64,000 bases of DNA from Spirochaetota bacterium (GTDB taxonomy: Bacteria > Spirochaetota > UBA4802 > UBA5550), in contig JAFGBT010000025.1 of assembly GCA_016933025.1 (NCBI GenBank), positions 35,932 through 99,931 of the forward strand. The letters are read 5' to 3'. Under the pieces are notes generated by a model that searched no databases, was not told where the DNA came from, and saw only the letters and a program-made list of their open reading frames with translations. Position 1 is the stretch's first letter. Every line of letters starts with the position of its first letter. This document shows, one piece after another, positions 34,615-44,714 of the stretch. Position numbers and translations under genes: made by a program.

Positions 34615-37218
34615 TTACCTGAAGCGCAGCAGCACCATATCGTCGTTCGTGCCGCCGTTATGGGTACCGGTCACCACGATCCTGTTGTCCGGTTGGATAA
34701 CGATGTCTTCGGCATACTGGTTATTGCTGCCGATATCGAATGCCACTGCGCTGTCCACGCCGTCGCCGTCAAGATTTCCGAAGCTCTTGTCAAGCGTGCC
34801 GTCCTGATTGAGACGGACGACCACGATGTCGTTGGCATAACCAAACCTCGTGGCGGTTCCGGCCAAGAGAATCTTGCCGTCGTCCTGGATCGCGACGGCG
34901 GTGGCGTATTCATCCGATCCGCCGTAGAGGTCGATGGTCTGCGCGCCTCCGGTGCCGAATGTGGTATCGCGGCTTCCGGTATTGTTGTAGCGGATGACAA
35001 GGATGTCGTTGTGAGTTCCATTGAACGCGCGTCCTGCCACCACTATTTTGTGGTCCGATTGGATCGCCACTGCGTTGGCTTCGCTGATAACTCCGACCGG
35101 ATCGGTAAAACGTCGTAGAACATTACCGAGATTGTCGTAAATGACGATAGCAACAACCTTGTCAAGGCTGCCGGTGGCGTCATGCCATCCTACGATGACA
35201 ATCTGGTCGTCTGCTATGTTGCCCGCGTCCGCGCCCTGGTCTATCGCGACAGCCGTGGCGACTTCATCGAGCCCGCTTCCGCTGAAATCCTGGTTGTCCT
35301 GGCCGTCTGACGAGAAAGTCGGATCCAGCATCTTGGCGCTGGTCTCGAACCGTGCGATGGCGAAATTCTTTGAGCCGAATACAGTCTCCGTGGTGTACCC
35401 AACAAGCACGATCCTCTCCGTGGAGTCAAGAGCCATGCCATAGGACTCTTCGGCGCTTAGGAACCCCCAGTCCAGCTCATATCGCCCCGGCGTGAGTGAA
35501 CGGCCGAAAGAGGAGTCAAGCGCGCCGCTGTCAAGATACCCCGCAATGCCGAAATCGTTGCTTGTGGAGGGGCAGAAGCCGGCGGTTACAACCCGGCCTG
35601 ACTGCAGCGCAATATCATATGCCTCGCTGCTCCCGGTGCCGGTAAAGCCCGGTGAAACGAATGTGGTCGAGTCAGGCGTGCCTTCCGGCAAGAAACGCCA
35701 GACCGCGAAATCAGTGGCCAGGACATTGCCGTTTGTACCGGCGACGTAGATGTATCCGTCGGACCGAAGTGCAAGGGCGCGTCCCCGCGTAACCATTGTG
35801 TTATTGATGTAGTAGTATCCCTGGGTGGTGTTGAAGGTGTCGGTGTCGAGCAGTCCGACGATGTCCGTGGTGAACCCGGACGGGCTCTGGTAATCGGCCG
35901 CCATGGCATTGCCGTATACGTCCATTACTCCGGCGGTGATCATTGTTCTGTAGTGCGTGCCGGTGCCCAGTCCGGGCGACGGCACGTACATTGACCAGGT
36001 GTAGCCGTCAGTGGTGGGAACCGGTTCGAGGAGCAGTGGAACACAGGCACCGCCGTCATCAATTACTCTTATGCTGCCGGTGCATGCCGCGGTGCCGCCG
36101 TTTGTGGTTATCGTACTTGCGTTCATCTCCTTGGTGAAGGTGACGCTGATCGGCGATGTATAGGGAACATAGCGCTCCGTGCCGTCGTCTACAGGGGAGG
36201 TGCTCAGCACCTGGGGGGCGACAGTATCATACGCGTATGTTTCGCTCACGGTAACGGAATTTTCCATTCCCGTTATACTGGCATACGCTGAAACTGTCAT
36301 GTCGCGATCGAGGGACACCGTGTACGGCGGGGTTCTATTGTACGCGGTACCTGACCCCATGCCGGTTGTTACCGTTACGGTAACTAAATAGCCGGGTGCG
36401 TCAATGACTACAGTGTTTCCCGGTCCGTAGGTCCCTGATGCCGGGTCAATTGTCGGCGGCGGCGCCTGCAGCGTGTATACCCCGGTGGCCATGGCGGAGT
36501 TGTCATAGCCGGTCCTGAAGGCAATGGCCTTTATGGAGTAGATTCCCCCTGTCGCCGGGGCGTATATGCCGGGCAGGTCGATAGATGTGCCTGGAGTACA
36601 GGTGGTGCCATACATAGGTAACATGTCGGGATCTGGATCAGCATCGTTGATTGTATAGATAATGGTCGCGTTAGGGTCGTCAGCATTGAGCGTGACGGTT
36701 ATGGGGCCCTCGCTGGTGTGTGGCGGGATCGGGTCGAACCAGGGGGCTCCAACGGCGCCACCCGTTGCGGTCTCGAATGACCAGGAATAATCTGCGGCCA
36801 TCGGCGTGCTGGAAAGGTCAGTTGCGCCGGTGGTTATGGTGATGTAATGCCATTCAATGGCGGTGAGGGGTGCCGACGGCGTGAAGGTCGCTGTCCGGCT
36901 GGAAACTGAATAGGTCACGTCTCCGATGACAGGTCCCATGCTGGTCGTTACGATAAATGTAGCGGTGTTGATCGTCGGCGGGTTCATGGCCTCGCTGAAC
37001 CGGGCGCTTATGGTTGTCAGTGTAGAGACGCCGCTCGAGGTGTCGGCCGGCGTTACGGCGGTAACCTCCGGCGGCATCGGTTCAGTGTAATGCGATCCGA
37101 AGTCGGATATCGTCAGAAGAGATACGGGCGAAAAGCCGCCCGTCTCAAGTCCTTCTCCGCAGTTGACGATAAAACCGAGGAACACGAACATGATGGCAGG
37201 AATTATTTTTTTTGGCAT
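34615..37218 (-). CDS. Large surface lipoprotein with Ig-like and delta-60 repeats
   Basis: 867 residues. The signal peptide ends in FIVNC, a spirochaete-type lipobox. Domains in order: a bacterial Ig-like domain of the SbsA type (about 50-150, VTAVTPADTSSGVSTLTTISARF), two chitobiase/hexosaminidase C-terminal-like beta domains (155-325), a second Ig-like domain (330-450, LSTSPVDDGTERY), and a chain of delta-60 repeats to the end. The delta-60 units show the pattern IALQSGRVVTAGF...DFGIAGYLDSGALDSSFG, which likely folds as a beta-propeller. Such proteins are exported and cell-surface exposed, with unknown ligands. It is a one-gene unit with its own terminator. Confidence 0.85.
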   Translation of the reverse strand: MPKKIIPAIMFVFLGFIVNCGEGLETGGFSPVSLLTISDFGSHYTEPMPPEVTAVTPADTSSGVSTLTTISARFSEAMNPPTINTATFIVTTSMGPVIGDVTYSVSSRTATFTPSAPLTAIEWHYITITTGATDLSSTPMAADYSWSFETATGGAVGAPWFDPIPPHTSEGPITVTLNADDPNATIIYTINDADPDPDMLPMYGTTCTPGTSIDLPGIYAPATGGIYSIKAIAFRTGYDNSAMATGVYTLQAPPPTIDPASGTYGPGNTVVIDAPGYLVTVTVTTGMGSGTAYNRTPPYTVSLDRDMTVSAYASITGMENSVTVSETYAYDTVAPQVLSTSPVDDGTERYVPYTSPISVTFTKEMNASTITTNGGTAACTGSIRVIDDGGACVPLLLEPVPTTDGYTWSMYVPSPGLGTGTHYRTMITAGVMDVYGNAMAADYQSPSGFTTDIVGLLDTDTFNTTQGYYYINNTMVTRGRALALRSDGYIYVAGTNGNVLATDFAVWRFLPEGTPDSTTFVSPGFTGTGSSEAYDIALQSGRVVTAGFCPSTSNDFGIAGYLDSGALDSSFGRSLTPGRYELDWGFLSAEESYGMALDSTERIVLVGYTTETVFGSKNFAIARFETSAKMLDPTFSSDGQDNQDFSGSGLDEVATAVAIDQGADAGNIADDQIVIVGWHDATGSLDKVVAIVIYDNLGNVLRRFTDPVGVISEANAVAIQSDHKIVVAGRAFNGTHNDILVIRYNNTGSRDTTFGTGGAQTIDLYGGSDEYATAVAIQDDGKILLAGTATRFGYANDIVVVRLNQDGTLDKSFGNLDGDGVDSAVAFDIGSNNQYAEDIVIQPDNRIVVTGTHNGGTNDDMVLLRFR

Positions 37219-37626
37219 AACTTGTTTACTTCCATATACGGGTTCACTGGCCGATCTTATCCGGACTCTTTTGACATGAATGACTTAGGCCAAAATCCGG
37301 AAGTATTTAACCATTAATAATATTAGTGTATTATAAAGAAGAGTCAATATAAAATCCATCCGGGTGGGATAATAATATGTATACTACTATGATTTTGAAC
37401 AGTTTTTTTGTTGCGCTGAATCATTTGAAATATATATATGCCGTAAAATCGGTTATCAATATATATACATCTTGTATGCTTAGATGTGATGTTTTTACAA
37501 GCATAGTGATCCATACATAAATAAAATCGCCTCCTTAGTACTTTGTCCTTTTTATCTACACAGAGAAAAATATGCACGACAGCATTGAAAAGTGGTCGGT
37601 GTGCATTTTTCAGATCAGGTGTTGAA

Positions 37627-37640
37627 GGGTCAGAGTAACA
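37627..37640 (+). repeat. dispersed motif, copy 3 (GGGTCAGAGTAAC form)
   Basis: Keeps the GTCAGAGTAA core of the motif at 18303 and 22389. It lies 45 bases from another diverged copy. Confidence 0.4.
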
Positions 37641-37671
37641 GCACTTTATTACAGATAGTTATCGGTTCTAT

Positions 37672-37685
37672 GGTGTCAGTGTAAA
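37672..37685 (+). repeat. dispersed motif, copy 4 (GGTGTCAGTGTAAA form)
   Basis: One base different from the motif at 18303. CCAGCCGGTTT follows at 37705-37715, as it does after the 18303 copy, which shows the two are related beyond the 14-base core. Confidence 0.45.
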
Positions 37686-37924
37686 TCCAAGGCTAAATTA
37701 GGTGCCAGCCGGTTTATTATTGACATAACGAAATATTTTGTATATAACGGTATTTTGCCGGATTTGCCATGCGGTTAAGTATGCTTGTTACAAACAGATA
37801 TTTTTTGATCTCGTCAGTCGTTGCTCCTGCTTTTATTATCTTTCTCCGCCAGGCAATGGAAGATATCACTCCGGATATCGTCAAGAGGCTGAAAAATACC
37901 GGTGCGCAACGGGGTATGTAAGAA

Positions 37925-40153
37925 ATGCTCGGGTTGCGGAAATTTCCAGTTGTGGAATGGCTCTTGCCGGCTATCGCTGTTGTCCTGATCGCAGTGCCGT
38001 TATCACTGATCCTGGCTTTTTCACTCAAGTGGATTACCCGGAACCTCCCCGCAATTTCGATTTTTAATCCCTCGGCCGCCGTATTCGAAGCGGTGGACGA
38101 GATTACCGGTCGGTATGATCCGAGCGCGGCTGTCGTCGTTTCGTCACTCGATACCCGAACCTCACTGGAGGGCGTATGGAGAATAAAACTCGGCGATGGC
38201 ATAGAGCGCGCGTCTTCAGACTACGACGATTCGGCATGGGATGCCTACCGTTTCCCATCCAATTACATGCCGTATGTGTATGCGAAGAAAGGGATGCTCA
38301 CGGGAGACGTGAGCGGCATCCTCTGGATCAGGAAGACCATACACGTCAAACCGGGGCTTTCACGCGAGGATGTCGGCCTTATTCTCGGTCGGATCGGAAA
38401 CGCCGACGAAACGTTCTTCAACGGCGTAAAGATCGGCTCAACGGGCTCGTTTCCACCCGATGAGTTTTCCATGTGGAATTTCCCGCGGTATTACAAGGTG
38501 CCTTCGTCGTTGATTCGATACGGAGGGGAAAACGTCATCTCCGTGAGGATATGGTATTACGCTTTCGGTCAGATACAGGGCTCAATGGCCTTAACCGGCA
38601 TTAATGACTGGGAGGAGAGCAAAACCATCTCCAATTTCACCATTATCACTCTAGATTACGTTATCATCGCAGCGGGCCTCCCCATATATTTTATATTTTT
38701 CTTCTTTTATTTACGGCGGCGCATGTCGCAGGAATACTTCTTTTACTGTCTGCAGCTCCTGTGCGGTCTTTTTATCATACTCGAGCTCTGCAACTACTGG
38801 AATATTTACGGCAGTCAGCTGTTCCGGCTGAAATTTCTTGTCTATATGTGGACGGGAGTGAATGTCGCTCACCCGATCTTTCTCCATCGGATATACGATC
38901 TCAAGCGAAAAAAAACGGAGCTTTTCCTCTGGATGCTCATGCTGACGGTCCTCATCGTCGGAACATGCTACTGCGAAATCTACGATGTGCGCCAGCTCGG
39001 CATACTTTCAATTTCGGCTCTTATCGGCATCGGGTTCTATAACCTTTCCTGCCATGTCTCAGCCCTGGTCAAGCGGAGGCTTTTTGCCAAGATGTTCGCC
39101 TTCTTCGGCCTCACCGTGATCCTGGGCGCCATACACGACGGCTTCGTGTATATCTTCAAGTTTATTGGGATTGATCCGCACGCTGGGCCGCTGTTCCAGT
39201 ACATGCTCTTTCCCTATTCTGCCTTTGTGCTCTATATGGGCACCGCTATGGTGCTCGTCGCCCGTTTTATCCGCATGGGAGAAGATATCAGCGACATGAA
39301 CGTCAACCTGGAAAATAAGATCGGCGACCGGACACAGGAGCTGCACGCGGCAATGGAAGAGCTCGAATTGATTAATGGGCAGCTTGTGGAAACGCGCGAT
39401 TCCCTCTGGGGCGAGATGCAGCTGGCGAAAAAAATACAGACGGTGCTCCTGCCTGAAGAACCTTCAATCAACGGCTACGAGATAGCGGCCTGCATGAAGC
39501 CGGCCGCGCAGGTGGGCGGTGATTATTACGATGTGATAAACACGGCGGGCAAGGACTGGCTCGTCATAGGAGACGTATCGGGCCACGGCGTCCCGGCCGG
39601 CCTGGTCATGATGATGGTGGTGACCGCGGTCCGGAGCGCCGTCAGCATGGACCCCGGCATTACACCGGCGAGGCTCCTCTCCATGGTGAACGGCACCATC
39701 ACCGGCAACATCAGAAATCTCGAAGAGGACAAGTACATGACTATAACCGCGCTGGCGACAGGAGGAGCGGGTGAGTTCGTTTTTGCCGGGCTGCACCAGG
39801 ATATCCTGGTATACCGGGCGGGGAGCGGGACCGTGGAATTCATCGAGACGAGCGGGTTCTGGCTCGGCATCGAGGAGGACATAAGTTCGATGGTGGAAGA
39901 TTCCAGGCTCCGCCTTGGCCCGGGAGATGTCATGCTCGTGTTCACAGACGGCGTTACTGAGGCTACGAGGAAAGAAGGCCCTGAGGCTTCCGCGTCATCA
40001 GCGGGAAGCATGTATGGGCACGACAATCTGAAGCGGGTATTTTCATTGCACGGGAACAAAAGGTCGGGAGAAATTGCCGAGGAAATTCTCAGGAGCATGG
40101 CAGACTATGAGAATGATGATGATGTGACGATGGTGGTTGTAAAGCGCGTTTGA
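37925..40153 (+). CDS. Receptor phosphatase 1: jelly-roll/7TM/PP2C
   Basis: 742 residues. An N-terminal membrane helix (about 14-36) is followed by a periplasmic beta-rich domain (70-225). This resembles the sugar-binding jelly roll at the start of GH2 glycosidases: SLEGVWRIKLGDG, YDDSAWDAYRFP, GLILGRIGNADETFFNGVKIG, VISVRIWYY. A seven-helix membrane unit (237-450), a coiled coil and a SpoIIE/PP2C domain follow. PP2C motifs are complete: VGGDYYDV near 530, GDVSGHGVPAGLVMMM near 549, LVFTDGVTEA. It should sense an extracellular ligand and dephosphorylate a STAS protein. First of four paralogues, with 47 bases to the next. The ATG has no strong ribosome site. Confidence 0.85.
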   Translation: MLGLRKFPVVEWLLPAIAVVLIAVPLSLILAFSLKWITRNLPAISIFNPSAAVFEAVDEITGRYDPSAAVVVSSLDTRTSLEGVWRIKLGDGIERASSDYDDSAWDAYRFPSNYMPYVYAKKGMLTGDVSGILWIRKTIHVKPGLSREDVGLILGRIGNADETFFNGVKIGSTGSFPPDEFSMWNFPRYYKVPSSLIRYGGENVISVRIWYYAFGQIQGSMALTGINDWEESKTISNFTIITLDYVIIAAGLPIYFIFFFFYLRRRMSQEYFFYCLQLLCGLFIILELCNYWNIYGSQLFRLKFLVYMWTGVNVAHPIFLHRIYDLKRKKTELFLWMLMLTVLIVGTCYCEIYDVRQLGILSISALIGIGFYNLSCHVSALVKRRLFAKMFAFFGLTVILGAIHDGFVYIFKFIGIDPHAGPLFQYMLFPYSAFVLYMGTAMVLVARFIRMGEDISDMNVNLENKIGDRTQELHAAMEELELINGQLVETRDSLWGEMQLAKKIQTVLLPEEPSINGYEIAACMKPAAQVGGDYYDVINTAGKDWLVIGDVSGHGVPAGLVMMMVVTAVRSAVSMDPGITPARLLSMVNGTITGNIRNLEEDKYMTITALATGGAGEFVFAGLHQDILVYRAGSGTVEFIETSGFWLGIEEDISSMVEDSRLRLGPGDVMLVFTDGVTEATRKEGPEASASSAGSMYGHDNLKRVFSLHGNKRSGEIAEEILRSMADYENDDDVTMVVVKRV

Positions 40154-40200
40154 TGATTCCGGATGCGTGTACCACTTAACGATATACGGTCCTGTTATTT

Positions 40201-42339
40201 ATGGAAGTTATGAAATACTTTACAAAAGAGAAGCTGTTCCGCTATTTTTTGTCGTTGATGGTCATCGTATCATTCATGTTTGTTGTTTCAATGGTGGGCG
40301 TCTGCACCCGTATCGCGATTAAATCGAAGGTTACACGGATACCGCTTGCGGGAGAATGGAAGATACGGATAGGCGACAATATGGAATACGCGTCCCCGGC
40401 CTATGATGATTCTACCTGGGATACGCATTTACTGCCGGCGAACATGATACAGTACGCCCTGAGAAAAGGGGGGTCACTGAAGGGAATTATATGGCTTAGA
40501 AAAACGGTGCGTCTGGACAGCGACCTCCCGGAAGAGGGCCTCGGACTCATCCTGGGCAGGATGGCGAATGCCGATCAGACCTATCTCAACGGTACAAATA
40601 TCGGGTCCATGGGGATATTTCCTCCCTGCGAATTCTCGATGTGGTATCACACCCGGTACTATGAAATTCCTGAATCGCTGATACGGCGTGGCGCGAACAA
40701 TGTCCTGGCCGTGCGTCTATCCTATAATATTTTCTGCGAGGTGCTTGGCACCCTTGCCATCACCGATATGACCGATTGGAAAAAAAGCAGGGCGGTTACC
40801 GAATTTTTACTTATCCAGATAAATTATTTATTCATAGCGGCCGGCTCGACGATATTTTTCATTATCTTCTTTTTCTATATCCGGAAACTGACCGCCTTCG
40901 AATATCTCTTCTCATGTCTCCAACTCATTAGTTGTCTTATCATATTACTTGAACCGTGCAACTACTGGAATTTTTACGGAGACCACCTTACCCGCTTGAA
41001 GGTTCTCGCTGTCGCCTGGCTGTCGATAGCCCTGTTCCATACGCTCTTTCTGCACCGCATATACGAATGGAAAAGGCGGAAGATTGAAATTGCTCTCAGC
41101 GTGTACGCCGTCGCGTCGCTCTTTTTTATCTTTTCAATAAAAGGGGAAGTAGGAGATTTACTGCCGGTTATCATGTTCATCCTTTTTTCCATGGTGATCG
41201 GCGTGTACAATGTCGTCAGCTATCTTGCCGCTCTCGCCAAAAGAAGCCCGTATGCACTGCTCTACAGCCTTTTCGGTCTCTCTCTCACCCTGGGCGGCAT
41301 ACATGACGCCCTGATATACATTTCGAAGATTTCCGGTTATAAGCTTGATCTGCTCGGCTATACCTTCCAGTATATGATGTTTCCCTACAGCGCCGGCATC
41401 ATGTTCATGGGAACCATCCTCGTTTTTGTCTCCCGTTTTATAGGTACGGCGGACGAGATCGAGACGATGAACGTGAAGCTCGAACGGATGGTCCTGGAGC
41501 GTACCGAAGAATTGCTGTCGGCCATGGAGGAAACCGAGGCGACAAACGAACAGCTTTCCCTTGCGCGCGACGCCCTGCAGGGCGAGATGGATGTTGCGAA
41601 GCGGATACAGACCATGCTTCTTCCAAAAGAGCCGGCCATCCCCGATTATGTGATATCCGCGTACATGCGTACCGCCGTGGCCGTGGGGGGGGATTATTAT
41701 GATGTCATCAGTGCGGGCGGGAAGAACTGGCTCATCATCGGCGATGTGTCGGGCCACGGCGTTCCCGCCGGCCTGATCATGATGATGGTACAGACCGCCG
41801 TGCAGACCGTGATCAAGAACCGGCCGGAGATAAGGCCGGCTGAATTGCTGTCGCTGGTTAACGACGCCATCAGGAAGAATATGAGGCAGATGGAGGAGTT
41901 CCGCTACATGACCATCATCGCCTTCGCGGTGAGCGAGGACGGTGGCTGGCGGTTTGCCGGCCTCCATGAGGAAATCATGGTGTACCGCGCAGGGGCCGGG
42001 TCCGTTGAGCTGGTTCCCACCAGCGGCGTATTTCTGGGTCTCCAGGACAATATTGAATCGATAATGGGCGATGAATACCTGCGGCTCGAGCCGGGAGACG
42101 CCATGCTGCTGTACACCGACGGCATTACCGAGGCATGGCGGTGGGGAAGCGTCAGGGACCATCGGGACGCAGAGAGAGACCAGTACGGAGTTGCACGACT
42201 CAGCGGCGTGTTTCAGGATCTGGGAGCGTGTCTCCCCGAGGAGATCAAGCGGGGGGTTATTGATTCCCTCCATGATTACGAGTGCGATGATGACGTGACC
42301 ATGGTGGTCGTGAAAAGGCTTGCTCAAGTCGGACAGTGA
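40201..42339 (+). CDS. Receptor phosphatase 2: jelly-roll/7TM/PP2C
   Basis: 712 residues, paralogue of the preceding gene. The order is one membrane helix (about 15-37), a periplasmic domain with LAGEWKIRIGDNMEYASPAYDDSTW and GLILGRMANADQTYLNGTNIG, seven membrane helices (200-425) and a PP2C domain (470-710) with VGGDYYDV near 495, GDVSGHGVPAGLIMMM and LLYTDGITEA. Differences from its neighbours are Met-Ala for Ile-Gly in the GRIGNAD core and a Cys in PPCEFSMWYH, so ligand preference may differ. A second ATG at 40210 is equally possible as start. Probably cotranscribed with its neighbours. Confidence 0.85.
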   Translation: MEVMKYFTKEKLFRYFLSLMVIVSFMFVVSMVGVCTRIAIKSKVTRIPLAGEWKIRIGDNMEYASPAYDDSTWDTHLLPANMIQYALRKGGSLKGIIWLRKTVRLDSDLPEEGLGLILGRMANADQTYLNGTNIGSMGIFPPCEFSMWYHTRYYEIPESLIRRGANNVLAVRLSYNIFCEVLGTLAITDMTDWKKSRAVTEFLLIQINYLFIAAGSTIFFIIFFFYIRKLTAFEYLFSCLQLISCLIILLEPCNYWNFYGDHLTRLKVLAVAWLSIALFHTLFLHRIYEWKRRKIEIALSVYAVASLFFIFSIKGEVGDLLPVIMFILFSMVIGVYNVVSYLAALAKRSPYALLYSLFGLSLTLGGIHDALIYISKISGYKLDLLGYTFQYMMFPYSAGIMFMGTILVFVSRFIGTADEIETMNVKLERMVLERTEELLSAMEETEATNEQLSLARDALQGEMDVAKRIQTMLLPKEPAIPDYVISAYMRTAVAVGGDYYDVISAGGKNWLIIGDVSGHGVPAGLIMMMVQTAVQTVIKNRPEIRPAELLSLVNDAIRKNMRQMEEFRYMTIIAFAVSEDGGWRFAGLHEEIMVYRAGAGSVELVPTSGVFLGLQDNIESIMGDEYLRLEPGDAMLLYTDGITEAWRWGSVRDHRDAERDQYGVARLSGVFQDLGACLPEEIKRGVIDSLHDYECDDDVTMVVVKRLAQVGQ

Positions 42340-42454
42340 CGTTGCATAATCAGACCGCCCTTTTTTTATTGACTAAAATCATTGCCGGTGCTATTTTTTC
42401 TTTACCGTTTTACCGGTACCGCCTTCGCAGGCGTTTGTGCACGCCCAGGAAAAA

Positions 42455-44686
42455 ATGAAGATATTCGAACAACATCCCGTTCTGGAAAGGACCGCAAAGG
42501 TCTTTTTTGTATTTGCTGGCGCGATTGTGCTGGCATTCCTGATCAAGTTCAGCATGAAGCTCCTCGTGCCCGTCCTCCCTGATATCATAACCTTTGAAGC
42601 GGCGAAAACGGTTTTTCAAGCGGCCGGGCGGGCCGCGGGATGGCGGGGAGAGCCGCCCGCTCCGGTGAGGGTGTCGTCGCTGGACCGGCCTACCTCCCTT
42701 GAAGGCCGATGGAGCATACGCCTGGACGACAATTCCGCGTATGCGTCGGCCGGGTACGACGATTCGTCCTGGGAGACGCTGCGGTTCCCAACAATATTTA
42801 TGCAGTATTATTATTGGAAAACGGGAGAGGCCCGGAAAAAAATCAGCGGCGTCATCTGGATCCGGAAGTCCATCGTAATCGACAACAGCATTCCGAAAGG
42901 TGACATCGGTCTTATACTTGGAAGGATCGGGAACGCGGACGAGACGTTCTTTAACGGTGTGAAGATCGGGGGAATGGGTTCGTTTCCGCCCCATGAGTTT
43001 TCCATGTGGAACCATCCCCGTCATTATATTATTCCGAAAGCCCTGATACGCCACGGCGTGAAAAACGTGATAGCCGTGAGGATCTGGTACCACACATGGG
43101 GGGAGATGCTGGGGACCCTGGCGATTGCCGGCCTGGACGACTGGCAGATCAGCAAGAGCCTGAGCAATTTCCTGCTCGTGATAGTTGACTATATAATCAT
43201 AGCGATGGGGGTCCCAATTTTCCTGATATTTATAATTTTTTTCATCAGGAGACGGTCGTCAAAGGAATATATTTTTTACTGCTTCCAGCTCCTTGCAGGG
43301 CTTGTGCTGATCATGGAACTCTGTACCTACTGGAACTTTTACGGTGATAACCTGACCCGGGTCAAGGTACTCATAGTATCCTGGGCTGCGATCAATGTCA
43401 CGCATCCGATGTTTCTCCATCGGATATACGATTTCAAGAGACCCAGGCTGGAGCTGTTTTTCTGGTTGGTGGTGACCACTATCGTCATACTCGCCATATT
43501 CTTCACCGATGAAGAACAGGCGAGACCGTTAGGCGCCCTGGGGATCATTTTTCTGACCTCCCAGGGATTATACAACTTCTCATGCCATTGTGTGGCACTG
43601 TATAAAAGAAGTCCCTACTCCAAGCTGTTCGCGTTTTTCGGGAGTATTGTGGTGATCGGCGCGATTCACGACGGAATGTTCTACTTCCTGAAGCTCATCG
43701 GGCTGAACGTGAATGCCGGGTTGCTCTTCAAGTACATGATATTTCCCTATTCTGCCTTCGTTCTCTACATGGGGACCACCCTGGTGTTCGTATCCAGAGT
43801 CGTGGGCATGATGGATGAGATCGTGGACCTGAACGTTAATCTTGAGCACAAGGTGAAAGACCGGACCAGCGAGCTTCACACGGCCATGGAAGAGATGGAG
43901 TCGATGAACGACCAGCTGGTCAAAACGAGGGACGCCCTCTGGGGCGAGATGATGCTGGCTAAGAAAATCCAGACGGTGCTGCTGCCGCTGAAGCCGCTTA
44001 TTGGCGGTTATGAAATAACCGCCACGACGCTACCGGCCGATAACGTAGGGGGCGACTTCTACGATGTTATCAATTCAGACGGCAGGGATTGGCTGGTTAT
44101 CGGCGATGTTGCGGGCCACGGTGTTCCGGCCGGAATCATCATGATGATGGTGCAGACCTCGATCCATACCGCTCTTAACCAGAACCCGAGCCTGCCGCCC
44201 GCGAAGCTTCTGTCTGTCATCAACCGCACCATCACCGGCAATATCCGCCATCTCCACGAGGACACCTATGTCACCATCACGGTGTTCGCGGTGCGCGCTG
44301 ACGGGCGGCTCCATTTTGCCGGCCTCCACCAGGACATCATGGTGTACCGCGCGAAAAAGAGGGCCGTCGAAGTGATTGAAACCGACGGCTTCCTGATAGG
44401 CGTCAGGGATGACATTGATGATATGATAGGAAGCGGGGAGTTGGCGCTGGAGGCGGGTGATTGCTTACTCGTATACACGGACGGCATCACGGAATCGTGG
44501 AGGAAAGGCAGCGTGAGGGACAAGCGCACCACCGACGACATGTACGGTGCGCAGAGGCTCGTCGCACTGTTCGAAAGCTTGGGAGAGCGGCCCACGGACG
44601 AAATACGGGAAGGGATTCTTGATTCACTTGACGATTTTGAATGCAACGATGACGTGACCATGGTTATATTAAAAAGGCTGCCGTGA
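42455..44686 (+). CDS. Receptor phosphatase 3: jelly-roll/7TM/PP2C
   Basis: 743 residues from ATG 42455, which has AGGA four bases ahead; GTG at 42437 is an alternative. The N-terminal helix (VFFVFAGAIVLAFLIKF) is followed by the periplasmic domain (LEGRWSIRLDDN, YDDSSWETLRFP, GLILGRIGNADETFFNGVKIG), the seven-helix unit and a coiled coil. The PP2C domain has VGGDFYDV near 532, GDVAGHGVPAGIIMMM and LVYTDGITES. It is closest to receptor 1 over the periplasmic core. Its PP2C carries GDVAGHG where the others have GDVSGHG, a mild change next to a metal-binding Asp. Third member of the array, 28 bases before the fourth. Confidence 0.85.
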   Translation: MKIFEQHPVLERTAKVFFVFAGAIVLAFLIKFSMKLLVPVLPDIITFEAAKTVFQAAGRAAGWRGEPPAPVRVSSLDRPTSLEGRWSIRLDDNSAYASAGYDDSSWETLRFPTIFMQYYYWKTGEARKKISGVIWIRKSIVIDNSIPKGDIGLILGRIGNADETFFNGVKIGGMGSFPPHEFSMWNHPRHYIIPKALIRHGVKNVIAVRIWYHTWGEMLGTLAIAGLDDWQISKSLSNFLLVIVDYIIIAMGVPIFLIFIIFFIRRRSSKEYIFYCFQLLAGLVLIMELCTYWNFYGDNLTRVKVLIVSWAAINVTHPMFLHRIYDFKRPRLELFFWLVVTTIVILAIFFTDEEQARPLGALGIIFLTSQGLYNFSCHCVALYKRSPYSKLFAFFGSIVVIGAIHDGMFYFLKLIGLNVNAGLLFKYMIFPYSAFVLYMGTTLVFVSRVVGMMDEIVDLNVNLEHKVKDRTSELHTAMEEMESMNDQLVKTRDALWGEMMLAKKIQTVLLPLKPLIGGYEITATTLPADNVGGDFYDVINSDGRDWLVIGDVAGHGVPAGIIMMMVQTSIHTALNQNPSLPPAKLLSVINRTITGNIRHLHEDTYVTITVFAVRADGRLHFAGLHQDIMVYRAKKRAVEVIETDGFLIGVRDDIDDMIGSGELALEAGDCLLVYTDGITESWRKGSVRDKRTTDDMYGAQRLVALFESLGERPTDEIREGILDSLDDFECNDDVTMVILKRLP

Positions 44687-44714
44687 TGTTCCGCCTGGAA
44701 GAATTTGTACCCGG

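Larger units (their letters stand above)
37219..37924. other. 706-base gene-free region
   Basis: AT-rich, no credible gene on either strand; the longest frames lack ribosome sites and recognisable domains. It holds two copies of the dispersed motif (37627, 37672) and must contain the divergent promoters of the lipoprotein and the receptor array. I could not place those promoters with confidence. Confidence 0.6.

Noticed and set aside
33991..35118. 375-residue plus-strand frame across the P-loop kinase and lipoprotein genes
   Set aside because: It crosses a terminator and two well-supported minus-strand genes and has no domain pattern.
41158..42327. 389-residue minus-strand frame opposite receptor phosphatase 2
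   Set aside because: His-rich composition typical of antisense of GHG and MMM codons; the plus strand has intact PP2C motifs.
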